A stretch of DNA of 64,000 bases from Cerrena zonata. Lineage: Eukaryota; Basidiomycota; Agaricomycetes; Polyporales; Cerrenaceae. Shown here in pieces: positions 45,216 through 57,181 of the stretch. The stretch is taken from NCBI GenBank assembly GCA_038087015.1, contig JASBNA010000040.1, positions 1 through 64,000 of the forward strand, written 5' to 3'. Every line of letters begins with the position of its first letter. Within the stretch, counting starts at the first letter, position 1. A program made the translations under genes and the position numbers. The notes beneath the pieces were generated by a model. It worked only from the letters and a program-made list of their open reading frames with translations. It had not been told where the DNA came from and made no database searches.

Positions 45216-46739
45216 TCAACCAGCAGCTCTTGCCCTTTCTAAGTGTTTATCATGAGCCCTTGGTATACCCCCAGCCACCTCCGTCATCTTCGCTTCTCTC
45301 ATTTTCAACAACATTTGCGTCAAAAACGAAGGCGTCACGACAGCAGGCCTCCCTAGTGCCGGAAATTGGCCGTGCTGAGACCCCGACATGATGATATCCT
45401 CATTTGTCGTAGGCGTCCCTGCACTACTAGTAGAACCGCCACTGTACGCGCTTCCACTTCTCATTGAACCTAAACGGTTTGACGTCGAGTAGACAGAAGA
45501 AATGGAATTGGAGTTGAAATTATTAGAATTGAAGGATGTGCGCGCAGATGAATCGGTGGAATCTTCTTTGTAGCGTTCCCATAGCGTGTATAAGGAGATA
45601 ATTTCTTGAGCGATGGTGGCTATAAGAGACATGTTGACGTTAAGGCCTGCAAGGAAAGCAACGATATCTTGCTGTGGGTGTTTCTTGAGAGTGCTATTGG
45701 TTGGACGGGACGATCGTCGCGGAGTGGCTTTTTGTGGGCCTTGTGACTGAGTGTGTGAATTTGATGAGTGGCTAGAGGAAGGGGCGTTGTGAAGTTGAGC
45801 GTGTGTGGAGGAATGCAAGACTACAGTAAGGAATAAGGCGGCTATAGCAATGAGGTGCGGTGGGTAGAGAAGACAGATGTTTGATCTGTATGTATCATTG
45901 ATAATGAACCTGTTGATGTAATTTAGAGTCAGATATACTCCTTTGGTATGTTTTCCTCGTACGTACCAGGCCAGTTGTACGGCGCCCTCGTTCAATTCAA
46001 GTTTGCCTTCTCCAGTGCCCCAGTATCGTGGACCATCGTCGATACCTGCACCCATCTCACCAGCTTCTGCGTCCCTAATAGCTATTTGGCCTTCCTTACC
46101 ACATAGTGCCATTAGGGTACGATATGGATGGAAAACGACCAAGTCACATTCAAGATCATCGACGAGATAGAATTCCATTTCTGCGAGTTTCGAGTTATCA
46201 GAGGGGAAACTCTTTACGCCAATCTCTTCGTCTAACAAACAGAACACGGATTAGTGAATTTAGACATATTTCGTTTGAAAAACGCACTACTGAACAACAG
46301 GCGCGCTTCTGTCACTACGTTCTTGATATGAACAGGAGACTCCTCTGCCTTGGCAGCGACATAACAGCATGCTGCGATGACTATGAAGGGATCTGTCTCG
46401 CAGTAGGCGTTCTTGACATAAAATCGCCGGAAGAATATAACAGCAGTAGCAATGACTCTTTGACGCAGACCTAGCTTCTTTCCTAGCTTGGCAATCACTT
46501 TGAGGGTGAATATATTAGTCTGCTACCTAACAAACACTACCAGCACTCACAGTTAGCAAAGAATATTCCGAGGAAGTCAAGATAGTCGGGATCGTCCACA
46601 TATAGCAAGTCCTGGGATCGGGCGTGTTGTAAGGTTGCCCTGTCAACGATCCACCGTTTACTGGATAACTTAGATATAATATGAGCTTAGATAATTTGTC
46701 TGCTCACTGATGAGAGCTTTCCCAGAAGTCTGTAGCCAT
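45216..46739 (-). CDS. SSN8: Cyclin C, Mediator kinase-module subunit (Ssn8/Srb11-like)
   Basis: Start at 46739: MATDFWESSH, then a short intron joining to KRWIVDRATLQHARSQDL, the classic cyclin C opening. The cyclin box follows: FFANxIAKLGKKLGLRQR, TAVIFFRRFYVKNAYCETDP, ACCYVAAKAEESPVHIKNVV. A second cyclin fold ends with PPHLIAIAALFLTVVL and QDIVAFLAGLNVNMSLI. At least four introns are needed. Compared with yeast and animal proteins there is an insert with Gly/Glu/Asp (about IRDAEAGEMGAGIDDG) between the folds, a Ser/Pro-rich insert after HSSTHAQLHN, and a Ser-rich C-terminal tail, which are common in basidiomycetes. The product pairs with Cdk8 (Ssn3) in the nucleus to phosphorylate RNA polymerase II and transcription factors. 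Confidence 0.9.
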
Positions 46740-47136
46740 CACGAGAAAGTATAGAACAAACAGGTGTGGCACGCAGTGTGCGTCACTGCGGCAGTCCCGG
46801 ACAGGGCGCTACGAGAAGTCCTTGCCTATTTTGGAGGCTGGCTAATATTATTGGTATTCTGTTATACCAGGTAGTAACTGGCTACCTGTAACTTTGAATG
46901 TTTCTAGTGGACTGAATTATACAAAACCCGCGATCCAATCAGACAATACTACAAGAAGATCTCAATTTGTGTTGTGTTACAGAGCTTGCACCGCCGAGAC
47001 TAAATGGAGATGAGATAGTATTTGGAATGTATAGTAACGACTACATCCCGATAATATGACCGACAAATCCCATCCCATCACAAAAGTATACTTAATGAGT
47101 ACCAACTTCCAGGCTACGCGAAAGACAACATCATAT
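46740..47136. other. Intergenic region upstream of cyclin C
   Basis: About 400 bp between the cyclin C start and the 3' end of the HsbA-like gene, both on the minus strand. No gene or clear motif seen. Confidence 0.4.
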
Positions 47137-47763
47137 TTACTTGCAGTCAGCAAGAACGGCATCGCCAGCTTGACCAGCTGCGGTCAACTGGGTTTGAAGC
47201 TGGCCGAGGTTCGACGTAATGCGTGTATCGGTCCTGAATGGAATATTACTTATTATCAACGGGTCGACACTTGAAATTTTGGAATAAAGCAAACATACGA
47301 ATTAATACTTGCCAGGGCCGTGGCAGCCGCGTTCAACCCATCAGCGACTTGCTGACGAGCACTGGCAGGAGCTTGTTGGCCGGAAACGAGAGCGTTGACA
47401 ATGTCAATAATGGCACTTTGTGCGTTGTCAAGGCCGTCACTGACGGCTCCGATACTCTTGATGCCAGCGGGATCACTAGATGGTCTTCATCAATATTTCT
47501 TTTGAGATCATATGTTTACTCGTACTTACGTTCCCAATTGAATGGTGAGCGTTTTGGTGGTGTTCTGAGCCTGTATGAGGTCGGTGACAATCTTGAGACG
47601 GTCAATGTTGCATTGCTGGTCGCCAACTTGACGTTTACCGAGCGGGGCTGAGTATACAGGTTGGTTGGTCATGAATGGAAGGTTAAGAATACAGAGACAT
47701 ACCGGCATGAACGAAGACGGCACTGAGGGCGACAAAAATGACGACGATGATGCGAGACAGCAT
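47137..47763 (-). CDS. Secreted HsbA-like / cell-wall mannoprotein-type protein
   Basis: Four exons on the minus strand. Exon 1 encodes a signal peptide (MLSRIIVVIFVALSAVFVHA). Exon 2 begins APLGKRQVGDQQC: a Lys-Arg pair eleven bases into it is a likely Kex2-type cleavage site. Exon 3 follows a GTAAGT intron and reads DPAGIKSIGAVSDGLDNA; exon 4, joined through a GTATGT donor, reads TRITSNLGQLQTQL and ends AVLADCK. The mature chain is about 125 residues, helical, Ala/Gln/Thr-rich, with one Cys near each end that could pair. This matches the HsbA (hydrophobic surface-binding protein A) / cell-wall mannoprotein 1 pattern, involved in surface attachment and wall structure. The assignment is from the pattern; other small secreted helical proteins are possible. 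Confidence 0.65.
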
Positions 47764-48967
47764 GATCAAAACTGGAGTTAAAGCAAAGAGCGAATACGAG
47801 GTCTACTCGGTAATGTTATAGACACCAGGTCAAAATGGCTCAGTTGAGGGTGAAAGAAAATCTGGAATGAGGACATTGAAAAAATTATGAAGGTCTTTTA
47901 TATCCACAATTCGGCAGGAGCGCAGCTGAACAGGACGAATTCCTGAGATACGAACGATTCCAGCAACTGTCGCATTGCTTGAACAGGTCTTGACATTTCG
48001 AAATGGGCAATACAAGATGGCGCCACAGCTTAAGCTTCGGTATCCATTGTATGTATTTGAAATCGTCGCTAGCCTGAGAAAGTTCAGTATTTCTCTGAGA
48101 GATTGAAACTGCGCCGCTGTTTCGACTGGCCATTATGAACTTTGCTTTGATGGACTCGAGAGCGTCTGTTTACGAATCATCTTTCGTAGACAGGGGAAGG
48201 ACAGCATCCAGTAGATTTGGCAAGTTGGGGTCCTACTTTTCGTAAGCCGCAGAAGTTAAATATGATCTATTGCCTAGAAACAACCACATATGTTATTAAA
48301 CAGTCTCAACTTACATACTGTGTAAATTGGACAGTGTTATCGCCGCTTTTTGTAAAGTTACCCATCAAAACAATCCAATTCTATTCGCTCATCTCGGCCT
48401 GTGTATCAATATATACAAGGTCAGCTCGAGATCTAAGCAAAATAGAGGTAGTCTACATTGATAAATGAATGTGAGCGAGCCAAGGAATCTTGCTAGTGCA
48501 TTGGTCACCCAACAACCGGGGTAAACATGACAAGAATGACGAACGAAGGAGGTCTGAGTTCCGTTGTGGTGTATTCTAATCACAGATACGAAGGCATACA
48601 GTATTTGTGAGGTGTAGATAGTCGTAGAGCCCTAATCGGAATCCAGGTAAGGAAATTGATGGGAGAGCCCAAAGGCGTCTATAGCATCTGGCACAGCAGT
48701 GAGTTTTCTCGCAGAGCTAGGGATTGAGACGTCGAAAAGAATCCAGAATGCAAAGATTAGAAATGATTCCAGTGTTCAAAACAGAGATACAGTCATACGA
48801 GAACGGAGTGTAACGTTGGGAGCGCAAGTGTTCGCAGTCTCGTATGAGCCCGGAAGATGCCGGGAACTTTACAGTTGTGGCTGATAGGGTTTCAGCCACC
48901 GACGGGAGCGAAATGGGCGTAAGGAAAGGATCGACTAAGACAGGCCCGACATATTCAAGACTTCAAG
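47764..48967. other. 1.2 kb intergenic region with possible ribosomal-protein promoter
   Basis: No credible gene on either strand. The part next to the uL22 start holds an AGGGTTT (48885-48891), like the telobox-type element found in promoters of fungal ribosomal-protein genes; its role here is inference from position. Confidence 0.35.
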
Positions 48968-49878
48968 ATGGGTGCGTTATGCTGCTACTCTGCTCGACGA
49001 CGACCGCAATGTTGACCTTACACTCCCAGTTCGCTACGCTGCCGCCGCCCTTGCCACCAACCCCGAAAAAAGTCGGTCAAAAACACCTAATGTACCCTCT
49101 CTGTGGAAGTTCTGACCTTGTGTTTTGTTCAGCTTCGCGTGCCCGCGGCGAGTACCTCAGGACCCACTTCAAGAACATGCGTGAAGTCGCGGCCGCCCTC
49201 TCTGGTGAGAATACCGAGATATTGCTTAAACACGGAAGGAATTAGGTGGAACTAAAGGATAACGCCCGGATTTTAGGTCTCAAGTTGACCAAGGCTTACG
49301 CTTACCTCGGTGATGTCAAGGATCACAAGCAAGTCATTCCTTTCCGACGATTCGCTGGTGGTGTTGGCCGTGCCAGCCAAGCGAAACAATTCAAGGCAAC
49401 TCAGGGTGCGTTCAGATTCAAGCTATGATACTTTATGATCGAAAGCAAACCTTGCCCTTTATCATTATCCTTTGGCACATAGGTCGTTGGCCCGAGAAGT
49501 CTGTCAAATTCATCCTCCGTCTCTTGAAGAACGCCGAGTCAAACGCCGATGCTAAGAACATCGAATTGGAGGAGCTCTACGTCAAGAACATTGTCGTCCA
49601 GCAAGCCCCCGTGCGTCATTCTGTCTTCTTTTCCCCCTAGTGTTATACTCAAAAGAAGTATCATTTCAATCCAACAGAAAACCCGCCGTCGCACATACCG
49701 TGCTCACGGTCGTATCAACCCTTACCAGGGTCACCCATGCCACGTCGAGGTCATCCTCTCCTCCGGTGATGTCGAGGTCGAGCGTGCCACCGACAAGGAT
49801 GTTGCAAAATCATCACTGACCGGCCTTAACAGGCGGCAGGTAGCCCGCAAGCGCATCGAAGCCGCCCGCTCAGCATAA
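48968..49878 (+). CDS. RPL17: 60S ribosomal protein uL22 (L17)
   Basis: The first coding exon is only four bases, ATGG (48968-48971). Intron 48972-49029 joins it to exon 2 (49030-49071) to give [16 protein letters not shown]. Then follow [24 protein letters not shown] (ending 49204), [48 protein letters not shown] and [20 protein letters not shown], ending [11 protein letters not shown]. That covers the whole uL22 fold with no missing block, about 185 residues. It lines the peptide exit tunnel of the large ribosomal subunit. Without the four-base exon the gene looks broken, because ATG-GGT-GCG reads out of frame; with it the model is complete. Confidence 0.93.
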
Positions 49879-50540
49879 GCGTCTTGTATGCGTCTTGGTG
49901 GTTTTCGGTGACGGTGGGTTAGTGCGAGGAAAGGGCAGCTTCCTTCAACCCATTCTTTTAGGCGACTTACAGGCTTTTACCTACCCTCTCTTCCTCCCCT
50001 GTTTTTGCTCTATTGTCATGTTCATTTGTATGCGCTATGTCATGTTGCCAAAAAGACAAGTCCAAAAGAACGAACAGGCCAGCATCCGACGGCGTATCGA
50101 CATTATCGAATAAAGACGTGAATTGATTACGCTACGATCGGTTGAATACCAGATACTGAATAATGAGTACATATTGAACATGGAGTGGATGAGATGGCTG
50201 GAATAATAGTGAAGCAAGGAGTGTGGGTGTGTCTAAAAGAATAAGAAATAAGGATATATGGGTATGTGAGAACAGTTTACAATGCTAATGATACAGTTCC
50301 GTAGATTGTTAGGGTTAATAACGAGCGTGATGGGTTTGCGATAAACAAATAATGAGATGGGGGTGGGTATATGGTTAAGAATAGTGTCAGATCTTCAACG
50401 TGTCGGTGGACGGCCGGTGGGTTTGTACCGATGCTCAACTCGGTTACAACTACCTACGAGCTGCTCGGGGGGTTCTCTCTCGCAACTATAGGAGAGGGAA
50501 ATATAAATCAACAGTCTCCAATATCCAAGGAGAAAGAGTC

Positions 50541-53500
50541 TTACCTTCTCTTGTACAATTCATCTTTCTTCTTTTCGAACTCGTTGATCTCGACGTCGAC
50601 TGGCTTTCGATGGAAATCAATCCATTGGTGAATGACGTCCACCTTTGTGAGATGAAAATCGCCATAATAACGCTCGACCTCTAATAGAAATAACCTCAAC
50701 ATCAGACCAAAAATATCACAAATATTGAGAAGACGTACCGCTGACGACGTTGCGCATCTTCTGGTAGTATAGGACAGGGATCATGTCTTCTTCCTTGACT
50801 TCCTCACTTGACCTATCTACTACTACAGAAGCACCCTCAGAAGTGCCGGATGGATCTGGATTCGCAGACTCTGCGCAGGGAGTGCCCCCTGCTCTTTCAG
50901 AAGAAGAAACCACCTTTGGCTTGATATTCAGTTTCGATTGTGACCAATATGTTGTAGCTGCTCTGCGAATACGATCTGTTAAAAAATATCGATATTACTA
51001 GGCTGTCAACGAGGTGGCAATCGGGACACTCACAAACAGTAGGGATAGCGGGGCCTCTTTGTCTGAGCTCCGCATGATACGATTTTGCGTTGCCTAAAAA
51101 TTCATGAAGTTCCTGTAAGATCTTGTGATGTTGTTTGTCGACCATCTATGACAGGTTGTAAGTAATGAGAGAAAAAATAGACGGAGACAAGACGTACGCC
51201 ATGCATCCTTTTCAGCGGATTGAAAGGATTTAACTTTAAGCCTGTAACTAGACCCAGGGTAGAGCTGAAGTTGCGTAATCTTCGACAGTGCTAGACATCA
51301 AAAGTTCAATGAGTTCTCACCAACTTTTACAAATCACACAGAACTTACCGCAGCGATTTCCACAAAGATCATGAATGTCTTGGCTTGTGCCTGAGGGTCC
51401 GAATGTTTCAAAACCTCATGAACAGGCCAGAGTGACAGTGAGTTCGTAAACTTTGTCCACTCTTCCAACGCGGGAGGGTGATCACCTCCTTCGTAGAACC
51501 TTGCAACATCCTCGGGCAACATCTTATGGAAAATGTCATTTTCCATAATTGTCAGAGCCCTCGCAATCTCTCGCGCCCCCCCAGCGCCGCCAAACATACC
51601 AATATTGATATGATCCCACCCGAGCCCACCAGTCTTTACGAACTGTCTGAACTCTTGGATACGTTGCTCGAATCCTGTCTCGGCTACTGAATCTGGGGGC
51701 GGAGGTTGAGCATATCGCATTAAAGTTCGTTGAAATCTCTTGCTATAACACGCGGAAGCATGCGGGTTGTTTGAAGGGGACGAATTGCGGCATATGTTTG
51801 TGGCGACCAATTCGGCAAGGCCACTATGGAAGTGAGGATCTGTGGCGAGACGCTTATGTGTGAACTTTATGATCCGTCGAAGGATAGATTCGTCTTCGGG
51901 TGCAACCCAATACCATTCGGTCCACCAAAGGATCATCTTCACAGTGAGTAACTTGGCATGACGGTGATAGCGATTCCATGCGGATAGCTGAGCCTTATTG
52001 AGACCAGAAGGGGGCAGTTCGTTGTAGCGAGCGACAAGAGTTTTAAAGAGGGTCTTAGGAGTAGTGAACTGTCTGAAGTTCAAGAAGAATGTATCCAATT
52101 GGCTAGCATAGTCATCGGCGCAGACTTCAACCGTATCAGTTAGCAAGCGGACGTATTGCGCTAGGGTTGCCGAAACTACAACATCTTCAACGTTTAGTTT
52201 GACCTCGGTATCAGCTTTTGGTCTATCAATTTTGACAGCCCAGGAAGCAGCCCAGGAAGCAGTCGAGGAACCGGACATGATCAAGAGGGAATCCCGAAGA
52301 CTGATCTTAGTCCTTCCAATTGCCGCACCCGTGAGGATTTCGCTAGTAATCTCCGAAGACGGATTAGAATTGTTTGAGGAGAGAGAACGGGAACGATCAC
52401 GAGTAAGAGGTCGTTTCTTGATCAGTTTACTTCCCGGAGAGTTGGTCCCAGCGAGCAAGTGGAGGTACGCAAAAAGCTTAGCCTTCATCACCTGGAAGTT
52501 GTTGGCCTGTTCGTGACATGTTGCAACCTTCTGGAGCTGAGTCGCGATGATTTCATCCGTCTTTCTAGAAGTGTACCCGAACTGGGCGAACATCTCTTCT
52601 CGATAGGCGTTCAGCGCAGACTCCACGGCGAGAAGATAATGCTTGAAAGAGCCCCACAACATCTCGAGGATATCCGAAGCTCTCTCGAATGGATCCGTGT
52701 CATTGAGCTGTGAAGTGTCCCCCAGAGTATCGACTGCGTGCAGAAGTACATCGCGGTGAAAGTGTAGGTCTCTCTTTGCTTGTTGGTACTCAAGAGTCTC
52801 CAAGATAACTTTGGCTCCGGCCTCAACTTCCTTTTCGCGTTGTTCGATGCCGAATCTGAAGCCCTTGAAGTAACCTTGGGCTTTGGCAACGTCTTTGCTT
52901 TCTAAGGCAAGTTGGGCCATACTATACGTTTCAAGAATCTCTCTGAGTCCGATTTCTGGATCTTCGAAGGAGGGAACAGAGGGTTGAAGACGAGAAGGAA
53001 GACGCCTGAGCACATTAGAGACAAACTGTCCTGGAGTTGAAGAAGGGGAAGTTGGCGATAGTTTCGGACTCTGTGATGGTGACCTGCTCAGGGGCGAGCT
53101 GGGCGAGCTACGTCCTTTAGAGGGGCCGACCAGAGAGGCAGGATAGTGGCTTGAAGAAGCTAGCGAGTTGGAACGAAGGCGTTTCTTGATGGCCACGCCG
53201 AGAGGTTGATCCAGGATGCCCTCGGTACGAAGACGTTTGACTCTGCTTTTCGGGCTTTCCTCGCCCGAGTGGCTAGGATTAAGCTTGAAGGAAAGAGAGG
53301 ATTTTGAGCCCTGTGGCTTGATCGTATTTGTCAGAGACTCATCATCGAGCAAGGGGGGAGTGGCCTTCCTAAGGATGCGGAGTGGAGAGATGGAGGGTAA
53401 GCTCAAGGGCGACGGAGTACGCTCCTTGGGGATCTCAGAGGTCACCTCGCCTATATGCAGTCTAATAATGGGTCTAGACATGTAATGGTCGTTGTGTGGG

Positions 53501-53688
53501 GCTGATGGGCTGGGCCAGTCTGTAGAGCCCGAAGACCAAGAAGACATGTGAGGAAGGGATCGAGAAGGTTCACCAAGAGATGAGTTGGAGTGATTAATGT
53601 GGTTTGGGGATTGAGCAGTTGAAGGTCGACGGTGGCGATTAGGAGTCACGACGCCAACTTTCACTTGACGTGAAGGTTGTGGTATCAT
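50541..53688 (-). CDS. Ras guanine-nucleotide exchange factor (RasGEF) with long Ser/Pro-rich N-terminus
   Basis: Start at 53688 (MIPQPSRQVKVG). Residues about 1-250 are low-complexity with many Ser-Pro and basic sites, likely phosphorylated. A helical middle (DPEIGLREILETYSMAQLAL) leads to a RasGEF N-type region (SQLDTFFLNFRQFTTPKTLFKTL, WNRYHRHAKLLTVKMILWW). The catalytic RasGEF part follows: REIARALTIMENDIFHKMLP, LWPVHEVLKHSD, FVEIAAHCRRLRNFSSTLGL and HHKILQELHEFLGNAKSYHAEL. After RGPAIPTV the usual loop and helix (PFLG-x-LTDL) is absent; instead an intron joins to a variable, Ser-rich insert, then YYQKMRNVVSEVERYYGD. The product should activate a Ras/Rap-type GTPase at membranes; whether the altered C-terminal part still exchanges nucleotide is open. 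Four introns lie in the last 0.8 kb. Confidence 0.75.
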
Positions 53689-54401
53689 CCTTTGACAAAG
53701 CGAACGCGACCTACTTCAGTTCAAGTTGGTTCGTTGAAATATAGACTTCAATAACATACCTTCACCGACAACTTGGGTGCTGGTGCTGGTGGTTGGGAAG
53801 GGAAAAAGATAGAGATAATCGCGAGAGAACGTAGTTCACGACACTTAAGACGGAATGACAACCTGACAATGACTGAAGACCTGTGACACGTTTTTAATTG
53901 ACCAAAGGAATATCATTGGCATTGGGCGCTTAGAGTTCTTTGACCGTCTTCGCGTGTCCGCATGGTCCTCTACTAAGGAGTCATGTTAGTAGACGAAACG
54001 ACCTGTAAAGATGCGAGTCTTTTTCTGTAAGGGGCCACAACTCTTATAGAGGCAATGAGCAGCGTGGTGGAGGCCCGCCTTCTTGCAGCATCTCGGCAGT
54101 TTCAAAGTCGAGGTATAGCAGAAACTTGAAAGACAATGCGATATGTCGCGCAAAAACGCCACCCGTCAAATTCCGAATTCAGCAAAGATTTATAGATACG
54201 TACTAAGCTATAAAGACAAAGCCAGAGGCATACTTATAAGGAAAAGTAAGATTCGATTTTCATGAACGTTAAGAACAAGATTGAATAAACGCCCACTTCA
54301 AACTTGGTGTGGTAATTGATTGAACCGTGTGCGCGTGAAACGGTTGTGCCTCCTAACTTGAACTTGCTTTCATCCCCACCCCGACAATCACTTACCAATC
54401 A
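53689..54401. promoter_or_regulatory. Divergent promoter region of RasGEF and EAF7
   Basis: 713 bp between head-to-head start codons. No gene in it. AT-rich runs occur near 54180-54290 but no single clear TATA box can be named. Confidence 0.4.
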
Positions 54402-55260
54402 ATGGACTACGAGGACGAAGAGCCTCATTTTCTCGACTCGGTTGAAGGAGAAATCTCTTTCTTTCGATCTCTAATGCGAACAAGACCAGTTGGCATTCAC
54501 CGCCACTTCCATGTCTTGGCAATGAGGAATTCTATTCACAGAGATACTGGTCATTGGATATCTGCAGACGATATATGGGAGAAATTGAAGGGTTGCTATG
54601 ACTTGGATATACTAGAAAGTATCGTAAGTCCCACATATCCGAGTCATTGACGCTTTACCTTCATTGTTTAATGTAAACAGGAAGCAGATGGGTACGACAC
54701 ACCTGGAAGTAATGGTTCCAACTCCATCCCCGTCCAATCTCCATCGCCGGAAGATAACCTTGCTCTGCATCCATATTTTCGAGAAGAATATTCGCTACCG
54801 CACGACGAAGCTATCGACAACATGATCTCACAGCGGCGTATGCGTGCTTCCGCATCGCTACCTTCGACTTCACCTGTCCCCACTTCGCCTGTGGTCGAAA
54901 AGACGACGCGATCCTCAAAGAAGGGGAAAACTAAGAGTAGTTTGGCTGGCCTAGTAGGAGGTGAAAGTGACAGTAGTGCTTTAACGCAAGAAAGCGGAGA
55001 CGAAAGCATTACACCTCCCCCGCGTATGGGTTCAGTTGCGACTGGTACCGATGCTGGTACCGAGTACGCAGAAGATGAGGAACAGGATGCGGAAACTCAT
55101 GGTTTGTATAAAATGTTGTCTTTGCACGAACTGGCTGATTTGGAACTACTTTATAGCGAAGAGCACCCGAAAGGGTACGTCCAAGAAGAAATCCACAGCT
55201 GCAGCGAGGAAACGAGGAACGTCTGTTTCTCGTGGTGTCATCAAGAAGAGAAAACGGTAG
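54402..55260 (+). CDS. EAF7: NuA4 complex subunit Eaf7 (CT20/MRGBP family)
   Basis: Three exons (54402-54623, 54681-55101, 55157-55260) give 248 aa in frame. The N-terminal 80 residues match the CT20 domain: FFRSLMRTRPVGIHRHFHVLAMRNSI, ADDIWEKLKGCYDLDILESI. The middle is Ser/Pro and acidic (TEYAEDEEQDAE). The C-terminus is a basic tail ending SRGVIKKRKR, a nuclear localisation signal candidate. Eaf7 belongs to the Eaf5/7/3 (TINTIN) module of the NuA4 histone acetyltransferase and helps transcription elongation. The frame seems to end in the second exon unless the 55-nt intron is removed; the spliced form is the one that keeps the basic tail. Confidence 0.85.
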
Positions 55261-55803
55261 CCTATTTAGCTTCCCAACCTCTATACGCTCACAAAATTAC
55301 TGTACTTATCGTAATATAGATACCCTCCTAACATAAGTATACCACGCGACATAACTTGAATATAGTGAAAGGAGACACTGATTCTGTCAGCACGTCTTCA
55401 TCCCGGGATACACTTCCGTCCTAATGATCGGTGAGTTTGCTTCTTTTAAACCAGCGTGCTTCTTCCTCCACCTCCAGGTACGTAAAATCTAACTCTGCCT
55501 AAGCAATGCCGAATGTATCTGCCTCGAAGGGGTTGCTGCGGTATGTCAGAACTGTCAAGATACGGTGCGACTCAGAAGATAGCTGACGATGTTTGAAAGG
55601 GGACAACTGCTCCTCAGCGTTGTTGTTCGCTATCGCTTTCTTACAATCATATCCAGCTCATTGGCATCCTTTTCCCGATTGGAACATTTATCATCCATCC
55701 AAATCAAGTATCAAGACGGAACAAATGGAAGCGTGATACATATGATACAGTGTGGAACCCAGTCGATTTAGCAATCGACACGGTATAGTCGGCCGTGCGC
55801 TTC
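55261..55803. other. Intergenic region, EAF7 to CYSTM-like gene
   Basis: 543 bp between two convergent 3' ends. Short open frames on the plus strand have no continuation or recognisable content. No gene supported. Confidence 0.4.
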
Positions 55804-56244
55804 TCAGCAGCACATCTCGCATGGGCAGCCTGATAATAGACATGTGAGTTACGGAGTCTATCTGGCAACTGCACTCAATTGACTCACAAACAATGTCTGC
55901 TATACATTCACAGCAATCCTAAGGATATCGTTCAGCATGGGAACGGACCAACGCCGTAAAGTAACTTGTGACGCTTACCTTGCAACATTCTATTGAAAGC
56001 GAAGTATGATTATTGGAAATAACTCTCAACAGCGCGGAGGGGGTCACTCACCAAAGCATAAGAAGCATTCCAAGGCGCCTAGGAGACAGTCCTAAGGGAC
56101 AGGGGGATGTCATCGTCTCACCTTCCAACACCCCAGCTCACGATGATCACTCACCTTTCCAGCTCCTCCTCCTCGAAGACGAGCGGCCAAACCGCGCTTG
56201 GGCTCCTCGACGTGTTGTGGGGATGCACGACTCGGTGCGGCCAT
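55804..56244 (-). CDS. Small Cys-rich CYSTM-like protein in five exons, including an 11-nt exon
   Basis: Minus-strand exons 56244-56155, 56091-56052, 55989-55979, 55918-55888, 55829-55804 (90, 40, 11, 31 and 26 nt) sum to 198 nt, 65 aa plus stop. Every donor is GTGAGT or GTAAGC and every acceptor ends in AG. The spliced product has a polar, basic N-terminus ending ARLRGGGAGK and a tail in which cysteine recurs every 2-5 residues (KDCLLGALECFLCFECC then KDCCECIADIVCC, ending CEMCC). This is the pattern of short fungal CYSTM-type tail proteins, which are palmitoylated or membrane-associated and linked to stress tolerance. No single frame longer than 65 codons covers it, so gene finders based on ORF length would miss it. 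In-frame upstream ATGs exist; the start at 56244 gives the typical length. Confidence 0.75.
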
Positions 56245-57181
56245 GGGATCTATAAAATAACGTCTCTCAAGGTCCTCAAGCATAGAGACAGATGCCTGTC
56301 TCACTCATTTGTATGGCAGCAGGCTGCTTCGAGGTGGTCATTGCGGCTTTTGGCGCTTCCATTATAATTGTCTTTGAAGGAGATTTATGAGAATGGTGTA
56401 GTGAAAGAGGAGGGGGGAATGCGGGAAATTGGGATCCCTAAGTTTATATAGAGAGGTACGGACGCCTGGTGACGGTGAGATCATAGCGGAAACTAAGGCC
56501 CATCTAAAAATAGATCCCCAATACGCAGTAGATATTACCAAAAATAGCATGTCTCCAAAACGTGCCTAGAACAAGAACCCGCAATGCCGCTCCACCACAG
56601 AATGAATTATCTGTTGGCCCCATGGGTATAAAATGGGTAGTGTGTTGTACTTGAGGTTTCGTTACATTTGTGCCCAATGAACCCCTAAGGGTGCATCCAG
56701 GGTTCGAGTCGGTGGACGGTGGCTGTTACATTCAAAAATAGAACACGGAGCAAGCCTATTAAGGGCCATTAACACAATACGTACCCTCGGTAGGATAATG
56801 TATGCATGAGACAACATGAGGCATGTTGTACACCTGAATCAAAACGCTGAACATCGGTGATAGACCGGCGAACTGTTCCAGACAACGTCACGGCAAGGAC
56901 GGAAACATACGATCACCGCTGTTGTCATCAACACCCCAGTAAGTATTTCGATATTTGCTATCATAACAGTCTACAAGAAATCACAAGACTTTGCGGGAAG
57001 CATCAAGTTGTCAGCCTTGAGAATTAAGCTCGCCGAAAGGGACCCCGCGAAGGTAGAAATTCCCATGCGACCACTTCATCGACCACTTCTGTAAGAGAGC
57101 TTTATATTGCTCGAGTTCATAACAAGTATTGAGAACATTCGACCGAACGGTTAGACTCTGAAGTCCCCGGCTAAGATCCTT
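56245..57181. other. Intergenic region upstream of the CYSTM-like gene
   Basis: About 940 bp. The part near 56250 is the likely promoter and 5' UTR (TATTTTATAGAT on the minus strand lies immediately upstream of the start codon). A GGTTCGAGTCGG at 56701 recalls a tRNA B box, but no tRNA fold is present. No gene supported. Confidence 0.45.

Noticed and set aside
48968..49245. uL22 as a pseudogene
   Set aside because: The four-base exon and normal introns give a complete protein.
56690..56730. tRNA gene suggested by GGTTCGAGTCGG
   Set aside because: No matching D-arm or acceptor stem upstream.
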